From assembly GCA_002373325.1 (NCBI GenBank), contig DFKI01000023.1:1-43991 (forward strand): a DNA stretch of 43,991 nt, written 5' to 3'. The stretch comes from Treponema sp. UBA3649. Lineage in GTDB: Bacteria > Spirochaetota > Spirochaetia > Treponematales > Treponemataceae. A program made the translations under genes and the position numbers. Numbering within the stretch: the first letter of the stretch is position 1; every line of letters starts with the position of its first letter. The notes beneath the pieces are model-generated. The model was not told the origin of the DNA. It did not search any database and saw only the letters and a program-made list of their open reading frames with translations. Positions 9,801 through 17,079 of this stretch are shown here, piece by piece.

Positions 9801-10474
9801 ATGTCCAAATCCTTTGAGAGCTTAATCAGCTTTGGGGCAACCTTTCTCTGGTCATCAAGCCCGTGGTCCTGAATCTCTATGTAATAATGGTCGGGACCGA
9901 AAAGCTCCTTGTATTTTTTCGCCGTCTCATAAGCCCTCTCATCGTCGTCGTAAAGAAGAGCCATGGGAACTTCTCCCTGAATGCATGCCGAAAGACAGAT
10001 AAGCCCCTCGTGGTAACGCTGCAAGAGCTCGAAGCTGATTCTGGGTTTCTCAAAGATTCCTCCCGAGTGCATTCCCTCGGTAAAGGCAAGCGACGAGAGC
10101 CAGGAGAGATTTTTATATCCCACGTCATTTTGCGCAATCAGTATGAGATGGTAGTTGTAATGGTGCTTTCCGTTCCTTGAGTACGGCAGGGGATTGTGCT
10201 CCAGATGGCTTCCCTCGGCCACATAGAATTCCTCTCCGCAGATTGGGTTGATTCCATTCTTATGGCAGATGTGCTCGAAATTCAGGATTCCGAACATGTT
10301 TCCGTGGTCCGTGAGCGCAAGGGCTTTCATGTTCATTTCCTTTGCCCTGGCAATCAGAGTGTCCAGTTTTGAGGCTCCGTCAAGAAGCGAGTAGTCCGAG
10401 TGCACGTGAAGATGCACGAATTTGCTTTCGGGGGTTCCCTCGGGTGCATCGGGGAAAACGCGTATGTCCGCCAT
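6803..10474 (-). CDS. dnaE: DNA polymerase III subunit alpha (DnaE)
   Basis: This is the replicative DNA polymerase catalytic subunit, 1223 residues from ATG 10474, which sits 8 nt after GGAGG. A longer frame from 10564 lacks that signal and adds 30 unconserved residues. The PHP domain begins at HLHVHSDYS (21-29) with LTDHGN near 54-59. The polymerase active site shows PDFDVD at 437-442 and the third Asp region KFDYLGL further on. The beta-clamp binding motif is QISLF at 964-968. An OB fold follows (TYTAIGMIQELKEI and LADFKGTIDLTFF). It is of DnaE1 type, with no intrinsic DnaQ-type exonuclease domain seen. It is first in the operon with yggT and recG. Confidence 0.97.
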   Translation of the reverse strand: MADIRVFPDAPEGTPESKFVHLHVHSDYSLLDGASKLDTLIARAKEMNMKALALTDHGNMFGILNFEHICHKNGINPICGEEFYVAEGSHLEHNPLPYSRNGKHHYNYHLILIAQNDVGYKNLSWLSSLAFTEGMHSGGIFEKPRISFELLQRYHEGLICLSACIQGEVPMALLYDDDERAYETAKKYKELFGPDHYYIEIQDHGLDDQRKVAPKLIKLSKDLDIPLVLTNDVHYCKKEDAEAQDALVCIGLKKSMKDPNRISMYAQGQEWYLKSDAEMAELFPEYPEAMENTLKIASMCDLTIHQYSTPELKTCLPRFELPKEFQISDDYTKNQDAYVRYLVEEGLKKRYKEITPEIRERCEYELGIIFKMGFSGYFLIVWEFINWSKRNGIPIGPGRGSGAGSLVAYCMTITDIDPFRYKLIFERFLNPERVSMPDFDVDMDFEFRQRIIEHTVDLYGEPQVGHIVTFGTLKPKQCIADVGRILDIPLSEVNMLKACIPDNPKAKLKDAFTEPDDKHPDNGKLIPYTKMETFNNDKTKFDLYQHMFALCKKLENVNRNTGLHASGMVIGLTALPDWAPVFKDNKTGSKAVQYTMDIIEPCGLVKFDYLGLKTLSLIRYAENIINKHRKEGEPEFHAEDVSETDDKTFDLFSRGDTVAVFQFESPGMQKILRQAKPRCIEELVALNALYRPGPMDYIPNYIDGKWKPETVHYPDPCLEDILKETYGVMVYQEQVMQVSQKIAGFSLGGADMLRRAMGKKKPEVLMGKKKEFEDGAVKQGFTKEHADEIFDIMVPFAGYGFNKSHAAAYSVVAYRTGWLKANRPAEFMAANLTNEITSTDKIPVYIEEARKMGIPVDQPDVNRSDSIFDVVDGRIVFGLMGIKGMGQGAAEAIVREREKNGPYKSFDDFIARIDTHTVNKKAIEVLIKTGGFDRLDKNRATLILNYEAAIAYEEKKHSGESSGQISLFEMAGLKEFEDYKYEEVEEMPKMELLNMEKELIGCFVSGHPLDDWRRVIEKCVTVNSDNIMEIAKDEKYTRESMVASGMKPWQIRNSGRTYTAIGMIQELKEIMNKKGKMMAFAKLADFKGTIDLTFFSDEWESMKDKIKVEEVYAFKGKVDPSRETPSMIVSSMEDPNELEAKSISEVHLKMEKDLCRQGNWNQGIDKIKDFLFGAQGNCVVYFHIDSEGKQYVVKADPQLTVPSDPETIQTLKDMPLVHDVWCD

Positions 10475-10500
10475 GAAAAATCCTCCAATTTCTTCTATTA

Positions 10501-10529
10501 AATATAGTGCATATTCGGATAAAAGTCTA
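10501..10529 (-). promoter_or_regulatory. Promoter of dnaE-yggT-recG
   Basis: On the minus strand TAGACT (10529-10524) and TATATT (10506-10501) are 17 bp apart, giving a short leader with the GGAGG site of dnaE. Confidence 0.55.
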
Positions 10530-10654
10530 TGGAGGATTTGTGTAGAAGGCAAGTGCAAATCCAAGTCAAACTTGGGAATCGTAAATCTAAAAGAGGAACC
10601 GCTTTCATTTACGGCGGAAACCGTGCCAATCAGTCATGGGGCTGTCCAAAAAAT

Positions 10655-10735
10655 GTCATTATCGGGCTTGACCCGATAATCTATACTGATGCATTATAAA
10701 ACTTTACAGATTGCCGGATCAAGTCCGGCAATGAC
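10655..10735. repeat. REPIN-like element: two 27-bp palindromes in inverted orientation
   Basis: Arm 1 (10655-10681) is GTCATT then a hairpin ATTATCGGG-CTTGA-CCCGATAAT. Arm 2 (10709-10735) is the same design inverted, ATTGCCGGA-TCAAG-TCCGGCAAT then GAC. The arms share the scheme GTCATTnnCGGr/CTTGA/yCCGnnAATC. A 27-bp spacer separates them. The element is repeated with other hairpin stems at 34779-34844. Together with the dnaE promoter it fills the gene-free stretch 10475-10791. Confidence 0.8.
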
Positions 10736-10791
10736 AAAACATACTTTTTGGGCATCCCCAAGACACCGTTCCGTATTACCCAGTGTTAGCC

Positions 10792-11045
10792 TTATACCTT
10801 GAACCTCATCACGTTCCAGGAGGCGGGTTTCAGGGGGACATGATAGACGTTTTTGTCGCCTAAAATCAGCTCGGCGGCGTTTGGCTTTACAGCGTCCTGA
10901 ATCCCTGAGAGTCCGAAAGAGGATGACCCGGCTCATAGATTCCAGTGTAGACAGCCCTTCCCAAATGCTCGACAAAGGAGCTGAAAAGATTGTCGTCCAC
11001 CTTTCCGAGCTCGAACTCCCTCACGACCGTTACCTTAGATTTCAT
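10792..11045 (-). pseudogene. GH51 alpha-L-arabinofuranosidase remnant with internal deletion
   Basis: From ATG 11045 (GGGGG just upstream) 52 codons read like the start of a GH51 arabinofuranosidase, with FVEHLGRAVYTGIYEPGH, then stop at 10887. The next frame continues without its own start to a stop at 10792 and ends in KPASWNVMRFKV, the typical GH51 C-terminus (SWNVxR). The roughly 400 residues between, including both catalytic glutamates, are missing, and the junction near 10895 shifts the frame. It lies 18 nt after the intact GH51 gene and was probably the second gene of the same operon. It cannot be active. Its sequence is closer to standard EHLGRAVYxGIYEPGH GH51 enzymes than to its neighbour, so it is not a recent copy of that gene. 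Confidence 0.85.
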
Positions 11046-11063
11046 AGTGTCCCCCGTGTTTCC

Positions 11064-12578
11064 TTAGTTCCAGATTGTGACAGCTGCGACCGAGCGTGGC
11101 GGCATGGTGATTGAAACAGCGTCCTTTCCGCTGACTGAGACCCTCATGGATTTTCCGGTCACTTCGTCAGGCTTTTCGAAAGTGTTGCATGTGTTCATCT
11201 CATCTCCCGAAAGCAAGGTTCCCTCCGCCTTGGAGATTCCGCCTCCCAGATTCGCAAGTCCGATGTCAACTTCCTTCGTGTCGTACAAATCCGTGTTGCA
11301 GATTGTGACAAGATACCGGCTCTTTCCTGATTTTTCGTCGCTTTTTTCCGAAGCCGAGACGCTGAGCCCCGGAATCCTGATTTTTTCATCCTCCGCCTCG
11401 AATCCCGCGCTTGAAGTTGCGACCGTTGAGCCCAGGAGCCTTGATCCCATGTGATCCTTGTACATGCGGAAGACATGCCACGTGGGTGTGAGAACAATCT
11501 TGTCGCCTTCCGTGAGTACCGGTGACTGGAGCACGTTCACTGCCTGAGCGATGTTTGCCATGCGGATTCTGTCAGAATGGTTGTTGAAGATGTTCAGGTG
11601 GATTCCCGCAATCAGGGCATCACGCACCGAGTTCTGCTGATAGAGGAATCCCGGGTTCGTTCCGGGCTCCACCTCATGCCAGCTTCCCCATTCGTCCACC
11701 ACGAGGCTCACACGTTTTTCCGCGTCGTACTTGTCCATGATTTCCCCGTGTCTGCGTACAAGCTCGTCCATGCGGAATGCGTTTTTCAGCGTGCGGTACC
11801 ATCCCTTGTCGTCGAACTTGGTGGCGGAGCGTTTGTGTCCCCAGTCGTATTCGTATGTGTAATAATGGAGGGAAAGTCCGTCCATGTAATTTCCGGCGTT
11901 TTTCATCAGCACGTCGGTCCAGTTGTAGTCGTCGATGTTCGGTCCACCGGCAATCTTCTGGATTTTGTCGGGTCCGTACTGTCTTACGTAGGTCTGGAAT
12001 CTTCTGTAAAGATCCGCGTAGAACTCAGGCCTCATGTTTCCGCCGCATCCCCAGTTTTCGTTTCCCACGCCGAAATATGGGAGCTTCCATGCGTCCTTGT
12101 GTCCGTTCTGTTCCCTTAGGCGCGACATGGGTGACTCTCCGCTGAAAGTCATGTACTCAACCCACTCGTCCATCTCCTGAACGCTTCCGCTTCCCACGTT
12201 TCCGCAGATGTAGGGCTTGCATCCGAGCTCGTCGCAGAGACCCATGAACTCATTTGTTCCGAAGCTGTTGTCCTCGACCACGCCGCCCCAGTGAGTGTTG
12301 ATCATTCTCTTGCGGTTTTCCTTGGGACCGATTCCGTCCTTCCAGTGATACTCGTCGGCAAAGCATCCGCCCGGCCACCTCAGGTTGGGAATGTCGATGT
12401 CCTTGAATGCCTGAACCACGTCCTTTCTGTAACCGTGGATGTTCGGGATGGGTGAGTCCTTTCCGACCCAGAATCCGCCGTAGATGCAGCGTCCCAGATG
12501 CTCGGAGAAATGCCCGTAGATGTCGGGGCTGATTGTTGATTTTTTATCGTTCACGTCAACGATGACACTGTGCCTCAT
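11064..12578 (-). CDS. GH51 alpha-L-arabinofuranosidase
   Basis: The 504-residue enzyme removes terminal alpha-L-arabinofuranosyl residues from arabinan, arabinoxylan or their oligosaccharides. ATG 12578 follows AGAGG; a frame extending to 12608 has no support. GH51 signatures are EHLGRCIYGGFW at 26-37, RWPGGCFADEYHW near 67-79, acid/base Glu174 in GVGNENWGCGG, and nucleophile Glu296 in VDEWGSW. The C-terminal beta domain contains VTICNTD and ends in VTIW. No signal peptide is seen, so it acts in the cytoplasm on imported oligosaccharides. It has its own promoter and lies beside an ArsR-type regulator transcribed in the same direction. The family is certain; exact substrate is inferred. Confidence 0.95.
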   Translation of the reverse strand: MRHSVIVDVNDKKSTISPDIYGHFSEHLGRCIYGGFWVGKDSPIPNIHGYRKDVVQAFKDIDIPNLRWPGGCFADEYHWKDGIGPKENRKRMINTHWGGVVEDNSFGTNEFMGLCDELGCKPYICGNVGSGSVQEMDEWVEYMTFSGESPMSRLREQNGHKDAWKLPYFGVGNENWGCGGNMRPEFYADLYRRFQTYVRQYGPDKIQKIAGGPNIDDYNWTDVLMKNAGNYMDGLSLHYYTYEYDWGHKRSATKFDDKGWYRTLKNAFRMDELVRRHGEIMDKYDAEKRVSLVVDEWGSWHEVEPGTNPGFLYQQNSVRDALIAGIHLNIFNNHSDRIRMANIAQAVNVLQSPVLTEGDKIVLTPTWHVFRMYKDHMGSRLLGSTVATSSAGFEAEDEKIRIPGLSVSASEKSDEKSGKSRYLVTICNTDLYDTKEVDIGLANLGGGISKAEGTLLSGDEMNTCNTFEKPDEVTGKSMRVSVSGKDAVSITMPPRSVAAVTIWN

Positions 12579-12644
12579 AAAAACCTCTGTACTGAAATTT
12601 AGCGGCACCGGAGATTGTCAGTCTTTCCGTACCGCCATGAGGAA

Positions 12645-12673
12645 ATTATAGCACCGTCTCTCTTGATTTACAA
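12645..12673 (-). promoter_or_regulatory. Promoter of the arabinofuranosidase operon
   Basis: On the minus strand TTGTAA (12673-12668) and TATAAT (12650-12645) are separated by 17 bp. Transcription would start near 12638, about 60 nt before the GH51 start. A palindrome lies just upstream of the -35 box. Confidence 0.75.
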
Positions 12674-12681
12674 GAAGAAAC

Positions 12682-12697
12682 ATTGATATTTATCAAT
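12682..12697. promoter_or_regulatory. Palindrome upstream of the GH51 promoter, possible regulator site
   Basis: ATTGATA-TT-TATCAAT is an inverted repeat with 7-bp arms, 9 bp upstream of the -35 box of the GH51 promoter. TTGATA also occurs at the promoter of the ArsR-type gene (TTGATATACTATGACAA). The position would suit an activator or repressor site; binding by the adjacent regulator is inference. Confidence 0.45.
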
Positions 12698-12717
12698 TAT
12701 TTTTGAAATAAGTTTCA

Positions 12718-13647
12718 TCACTCGTCAAAATACGTGCGCAGGATGATTCCCTGGTCGTAGTTTCCGAATCCCTTGCCGAAGATGTTCATGCCTCCCATGT
12801 GCACGGCATCCTCCTTTACTCCCACCTTCACGCGGATTGAGTGGTGGTCCGGGATGTGCAGGTCGCTGATTGTGACGTCGGAAATCTTCACTCCGTCGAT
12901 GAAACTTCCCTCATTTGTAATGTAGAAATTTTTCAGGAGTCCGTACTGCGAGCCCTCAAGCTTCCACCAGTCGGGAGTGTATTTTCCGCGCTTGTCCCCA
13001 AAATCACCAGGGGAAGTCCACGTGCCTATCTCCGTCCTGTTCACCCACACCGTTATGTCCGAAAGCCAGTTGGGATTCGTTCCCGGAGTCTCAGACGAAA
13101 GCTCCATGCTGATTTCAAGCTTCTGGATTTTCTTCTGGTCGTACATGGAGTTGTTGGGGAACTTGTACTCGAAGTAGCCGCTTCCGCACCACAAAAGACC
13201 GGCCTTCATACGGTCGGGGTTGAGGAAAGAATCCGGGATGTCGAGGAAACCGATGATTTTGTCAGCAGAGCAAAGTCCGCACGGGGAGGTAACATGGCAG
13301 TCCGTGAAAATGCCGATGGGCATCTCAACCTCGATGAAATTTTCCCTGCTGCTTTTTTCCTCAGGAAACTGGATGATAAGCTCCTTGAAAGCTGGTCTGC
13401 AAAGTTTTTGATTCCCCTTTTTTGCCTTGACGGATTCCGTGACCAAAAGACCCGCGTCCTCCAAAATTGAAATGTGCGTCGCGACGGTTGATTGCGGCAG
13501 CCCAAGTTCCGCGGAGATTTCATTTATGTTGCATGTCTTTTTTCTGAGCAGATCCAGCATCTGAATTCGCGGCTCGGATGCAAGCGCCTTTATTTTGTTC
13601 AAATCCTCAAGCGGGTTTATAACCAGCGTGGTCTCAAAATCTCCCAT
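12718..13647 (-). CDS. ArsR-type winged-helix regulator with large sensor domain, linked to arabinofuranosidase
   Basis: Residues about 15-90 form an ArsR-like winged helix (LASEPRIQMLDLLRKKTCNINEISAELGLPQSTVATHISILEDAGLL). The following 210 residues are a beta-rich domain (DITVWVNRTEIGTWTSPGDFGDKRGKYTPDWW), seen in a family of regulators found beside glycoside hydrolase genes, and may bind a sugar. No metal-site cysteines like classical ArsR are evident. The protein is about 309 residues from ATG 13647. An in-frame ATG at 13656 abuts the -10 box and would not be on the transcript, so 13647 is preferred. Neither has a Shine-Dalgarno. It lies 140 bp upstream of GH51, which it probably controls. 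Confidence 0.8.
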   Translation of the reverse strand: MGDFETTLVINPLEDLNKIKALASEPRIQMLDLLRKKTCNINEISAELGLPQSTVATHISILEDAGLLVTESVKAKKGNQKLCRPAFKELIIQFPEEKSSRENFIEVEMPIGIFTDCHVTSPCGLCSADKIIGFLDIPDSFLNPDRMKAGLLWCGSGYFEYKFPNNSMYDQKKIQKLEISMELSSETPGTNPNWLSDITVWVNRTEIGTWTSPGDFGDKRGKYTPDWWKLEGSQYGLLKNFYITNEGSFIDGVKISDVTISDLHIPDHHSIRVKVGVKEDAVHMGGMNIFGKGFGNYDQGIILRTYFDE

Positions 13648-13656
13648 AATTGTCAT

Positions 13657-13685
13657 AGTATATCAAGTTTTATTGATTTTGTCTA
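13657..13685 (-). promoter_or_regulatory. Promoter of the ArsR-type gene, predicting a leaderless mRNA
   Basis: On the minus strand TAGACA (13685-13680) and TATACT (13662-13657) are 17 bp apart. The start would fall near 13650, only 2-3 nt before ATG 13647. Confidence 0.65.
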
Positions 13686-13801
13686 TGCGTGGCCCCGTAG
13701 AAAAAATTTGAGGGAGGACTGAATCTTGAAACTGCTGCCGAATGCCTGATGAGTTTTTTCTGGAAGTACCGATTATTATAACCAGAACGGATTCTTCCCC
13801 T

Positions 13802-15715
13802 TTACATCAATCCTAACTCTTCAATTAAATAAGCATAATTCTGTATTTTTTCCAACGTTTCTTTATCATCAATGAATATCACAAGAGGTTCTGTAGAACC
13901 TTTGATTTTGTAAGTTACTGTAATTGATAAAGTTTCATAAAGTAAGCCAGTCTTATAATTCGGATGTACTGCTCGTATAATTTTCCTGCCTGAGTTGCTA
14001 TTTTGTTTCTCAAAATCTTTAAATGTTATTTCAATATTTTTCTTTGCTTTTGAGTAGATTGTTTTTGGAGTTGTTTCAAACAAAAGATTAAAATCGTCAA
14101 AATCTGAATCAGAAATAACATTATAATAAACCCGCCCATTATTATAACTGGGAATCAATGAGAATACATCATTTTTGATTAGCTGGCAGGAAAATGGATT
14201 TATATCACAGATTTCAGTAATATTGTCTTCCCCTATCTCAAAAACAGAATTATCTTTATAGATAATTTTTATATTCTTTATTTTTGCATACGCTATTGTA
14301 CTGTTGTACCAAACATTCTCCCATGTTGCATCGTAGCATTGATTTTGCTCAATATAGTTTACAGCTTCTAATTTCACCAAAGATTTTCCACCTATCGTTG
14401 ACGCTGTTACATCATCAACTCGATTATAGGGTTCTACAGTAAAATAAACATATTTTATGGTCTTGTCTGAAACGTTCCAAAATTTTATTCTAACATCAAC
14501 TCCACCAGCATAATTGGGTGTACTCGTTGTCATAGACTGAACTAAAATTTTACAATCCTTATCAGGTAAATTTTCTTCTATTGTTTTTTGCCTTATCGAT
14601 TCAAACGATTCACCGCTCCATGATGGAGCAGGATAACCAATGCAAATATTGTATGATGAATAAGATTTTTCAGTTTGTACAATATATGAGGAACTATCCA
14701 ATCCTAAGTATTCAAGGCAAAGAAAATTTGAACCTTTATATGTAGATTTTTGGAGAAAAAAACTGTCATTTGGCTTTACACTTTTTTTTGCAGTTATCCA
14801 GTCTCCGTTTTTCTCATAATATACTTTTACATCAGAATCTGTTGTGTTCTCTATGCGAATATCTCCATCAAAATCTGTGGTATTAACTATATACAGATTA
14901 TCCTTTGAAATCGGAGTTCCTGTTTCATCATAAGAAACATTTAATGAAGGGGTTTTCGATGAAATGCTGGTTGAACTATCCTCTTTCTTAGACGTAGGAT
15001 ATCCTATGCAAATGAGCTGAAATGGAAACGACTCTTTTAATTCTATCGTGTATTTAGTACTGTTCGACCCTAAATATTCGAGACAGATAAAACGCCACTC
15101 CTTAAAAGAGGATCTAGTAATAAGTGAACTGTAGGAGCTTGCCGCTTGGTCAAAATATATCCATTCTCCATTTTTTTCATAATATATTTTTACATCAGAA
15201 TCTGTTTTATTTTCTACAAAAATATTATCGCTTCTAATGTTTGCAATATCAGCAATATAAAGATTGTCTTTTGAAATGGGAGTTCCTTTTTCATCATAAG
15301 AAACATTTAATGGAGGTTCCTTAACTAAATTTATAAGGGCATACATATCATTGTTTTTGCAAATAAGCTGCGAAACAGTTATGTCACCATATCTACTAGC
15401 AATAAGAATGTATTTATAATTTTTTAATGCCTTTTTAGATTTAATTTCTTGAGTTTCATTTGGTCGTAGATATACTTCGCCCAAATATTCTCTTTCTGAA
15501 TCCGCGCTTTTTTTTGCATGGACAATTACTTCTAGATTTTTAGACGAGGCGTTTGAAATGACTAGATTATTTTTGCATATAACTTTTCCTTTTTGATTAA
15601 AATTTTCAACTTCTATCTCTTTACCCACGAATCCATATTGCAGTTGGTTTGTAGAAGCAAAACTTGTTGCGAAAATAAAGAATAATGATAAAAATATTGT
15701 TATTTGTTTTTTCAT
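13802..15715 (-). CDS. Secreted protein with duplicated domain, function unknown
   Basis: This is a 637-residue protein from ATG 15715 (GGGAGA site); residues 1-21 are a signal peptide (ITIFLSLFFIFATSFAS). Two closely similar domains of about 105 residues lie at 136-240 and 257-362. Each opens LNVSYDExGTPISKDNLYI and contains TDSDVKxYYEKNGxW and FxCLEYLG, and each ends CIGYP. Residues 30-125 may be a more diverged copy. The C-terminal part (about 375-637) is beta-rich, with VDVRIKFWNVSDKTIKYVYFTVEPYN, which recalls domains that describe interactions at the cell surface but gives no function. It is visibly AT-richer than the arabinose genes on both sides. I do not recognise a family. Confidence 0.7.
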   Translation of the reverse strand: MKKQITIFLSLFFIFATSFASTNQLQYGFVGKEIEVENFNQKGKVICKNNLVISNASSKNLEVIVHAKKSADSEREYLGEVYLRPNETQEIKSKKALKNYKYILIASRYGDITVSQLICKNNDMYALINLVKEPPLNVSYDEKGTPISKDNLYIADIANIRSDNIFVENKTDSDVKIYYEKNGEWIYFDQAASSYSSLITRSSFKEWRFICLEYLGSNSTKYTIELKESFPFQLICIGYPTSKKEDSSTSISSKTPSLNVSYDETGTPISKDNLYIVNTTDFDGDIRIENTTDSDVKVYYEKNGDWITAKKSVKPNDSFFLQKSTYKGSNFLCLEYLGLDSSSYIVQTEKSYSSYNICIGYPAPSWSGESFESIRQKTIEENLPDKDCKILVQSMTTSTPNYAGGVDVRIKFWNVSDKTIKYVYFTVEPYNRVDDVTASTIGGKSLVKLEAVNYIEQNQCYDATWENVWYNSTIAYAKIKNIKIIYKDNSVFEIGEDNITEICDINPFSCQLIKNDVFSLIPSYNNGRVYYNVISDSDFDDFNLLFETTPKTIYSKAKKNIEITFKDFEKQNSNSGRKIIRAVHPNYKTGLLYETLSITVTYKIKGSTEPLVIFIDDKETLEKIQNYAYLIEELGLM

Positions 15716-15859
15716 GGATTCTCCCTGGGGCTTCTTTAATGTATTATGCATGTACCTATAATAATATATGCATTGCATATATTAGTCAATAAAATGCGAA
15801 TCTTTATCAAAAAATATTCATGGATTTTCTGTGGAGTTTCAAAATATATTCTGTCCTGT

Positions 15860-16453
15860 TTAGGATTTTTCTTTTTCAGTGAATTCCAACAAAGCACTAT
15901 AATTACCAGCATCAGCTTTTCGTAGTGATTCGATATAGCGGCACCTGATGTCCGAAACGTTTACAAGATTCTTGTCTCCCCAATACAAAGGTTTGCCGTC
16001 TAGTTGAATAGAAGCTAAATCTGCCATTAATCTGGAAAGTCTGCCATTGCCGTTTGGAAAAGGATGAATTTGTACAAGCTTATGATGAAGACGAACTGCT
16101 ATTTCATGATTTGAAAAGGTTTTGTTTGCGATCCAATATTTTGCATCTTCAAAAAGCTGCATTAGTTTAATTGGAATTTGATATGGTGCAACACCGATAT
16201 TACGTTCTGTCTCGCGATATTTTCCTGCCCATTTCCAAACATCTCCAAACATTTTTTTATGCAGATTCCGTAAAAAGACATCAGAATAAATGTCCTTGTT
16301 TTTGTTTGACATAAGCCAGACCTGTGCCTGTGCTATATTACGCGCCTCTGCTTCGTTGAGTTCAGAACGAAGTGTAATCCATTTCAATTTAAGACCATCC
16401 TTTTCTTCTGGTGTCAGAGGGGTGGAATTATCATCTGCCTCAAATATGTCCAT
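15860..16453 (-). CDS. Fic domain protein, mobile mystery protein B type
   Basis: The 197-residue protein has the Fic motif HPFPNGNGRLSR with catalytic His130, and the KMFGDVWKWAGKYRETERNIG segment typical of the family. Fic enzymes usually transfer AMP or another nucleotide onto a protein target. Mobile mystery proteins A and B are a recurrent pair of an HTH protein and a Fic protein thought to behave as a mobile toxin-antitoxin-like module. ATG 16453 lies 2 nt after the stop of the HTH partner; an in-frame TTG at 16465 would overlap it. GGGAT just upstream is a plausible ribosome site. No clear inhibitory alpha-helix motif was identified in either protein. Confidence 0.88.
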   Translation of the reverse strand: MDIFEADDNSTPLTPEEKDGLKLKWITLRSELNEAEARNIAQAQVWLMSNKNKDIYSDVFLRNLHKKMFGDVWKWAGKYRETERNIGVAPYQIPIKLMQLFEDAKYWIANKTFSNHEIAVRLHHKLVQIHPFPNGNGRLSRLMADLASIQLDGKPLYWGDKNLVNVSDIRCRYIESLRKADAGNYSALLEFTEKEKS

Positions 16454-16455
16454 AG

Positions 16456-16896
16456 TTAATCCCAAATCTGTTTTGTCTTGTTGCTTATGAACTCATTTGC
16501 CAAATCTTCCATGGATTCTTGCATTGGAACATTCTGATTTTCAAGAGCCATATTCAGATTTACATCTCCCAGAATTTCGGCCGCTTTTTTTAGAGACTGT
16601 TCCTTTACAATATCCTGAAATGTTGTTTTCGGCTTAAAGTAATAAACGAATTCACAGCCTAAAGCTTCTGCTACTTTTTTCATAGTTGAAAGCTTAAGGT
16701 TTTCCTCATTGGATTCCATTTTAGTAACACGAGGTTGACTGATGCCAAGGCGTCGAGAAAGTTGAACTGTCGTCATACCGATAGCTTCGCGTACAGTATT
16801 AATCCAGCCAGAGGAGTAAGAAACTATGTTTTTAGCTGCCTTTAAATCTTGGGTTTTCTTGTCCAAAGCTCGTATCTGCATGATTCTTGTGTCCAT
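16456..16896 (-). CDS. HTH regulator, mobile mystery protein A type
   Basis: The protein is 146 residues long. A central XRE-type helix-turn-helix (TTVQLSRRLGISQPRVTKME) is followed by LSTMKKVAEALGCEFVYYF, the usual layout of mobile mystery protein A. It precedes and is translationally coupled to the Fic gene, so it is probably the antitoxin or autorepressor of the pair. ATG 16881 (residue 6, GGACAC upstream) is an alternative start that fits homologues beginning close to xQIRALD. A promoter with a 12-bp palindrome lies directly upstream, consistent with autoregulation. Confidence 0.85.
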   Translation of the reverse strand: MDTRIMQIRALDKKTQDLKAAKNIVSYSSGWINTVREAIGMTTVQLSRRLGISQPRVTKMESNEENLKLSTMKKVAEALGCEFVYYFKPKTTFQDIVKEQSLKKAAEILGDVNLNMALENQNVPMQESMEDLANEFISNKTKQIWD

Positions 16897-16912
16897 ATTA
16901 TAACCTATAAGT

Positions 16913-16956
16913 AATAAATTTATTTGTATTATATTACATTTCGGTTATTGTTTCAA
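16913..16956 (-). promoter_or_regulatory. Promoter and palindromic site of the HTH-Fic pair
   Basis: On the minus strand TTGAAA (16956-16951) and TATAAT (16933-16928) are separated by 17 bp. The palindrome AATAAATTTATT (16913-16924) lies just downstream over the expected start region, a natural place for autorepression. A second TATAAT at 16903-16898 abuts the ATG but lacks a good -35. Confidence 0.6.
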
Positions 16957-16999
16957 GAATTTTTATAACTTTTCTATTATTTATTTTTCTCCTCCCCAC

Positions 17000-17028
17000 T
17001 TAACATTTTCCTTCTATTAATATAGAAT
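17000..17028 (+). promoter_or_regulatory. Promoter of the frameshifted small gene
   Basis: TTAACA (17000-17005) and TAGAAT (17023-17028) are spaced by 17 bp, about 50 nt before ATG 17080. Confidence 0.5.
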
Positions 17029-17079
17029 AAAAGGCGGTGGGTTTCAGACCTTTTTTTCTGAAAGAATGTGGGGGCATTT

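Noticed and set aside
8564..9817. 417-codon open frame on the plus strand inside dnaE
   Set aside because: It lies wholly antisense to highly conserved dnaE codons, has no ribosome site, and its product resembles nothing.
10694..10975. 93-codon minus-strand frame across the REPIN and the GH51 remnant
   Set aside because: It is out of frame with most of the GH51 sequence, and its end simply translates the repeat (VIAGLDPAI).
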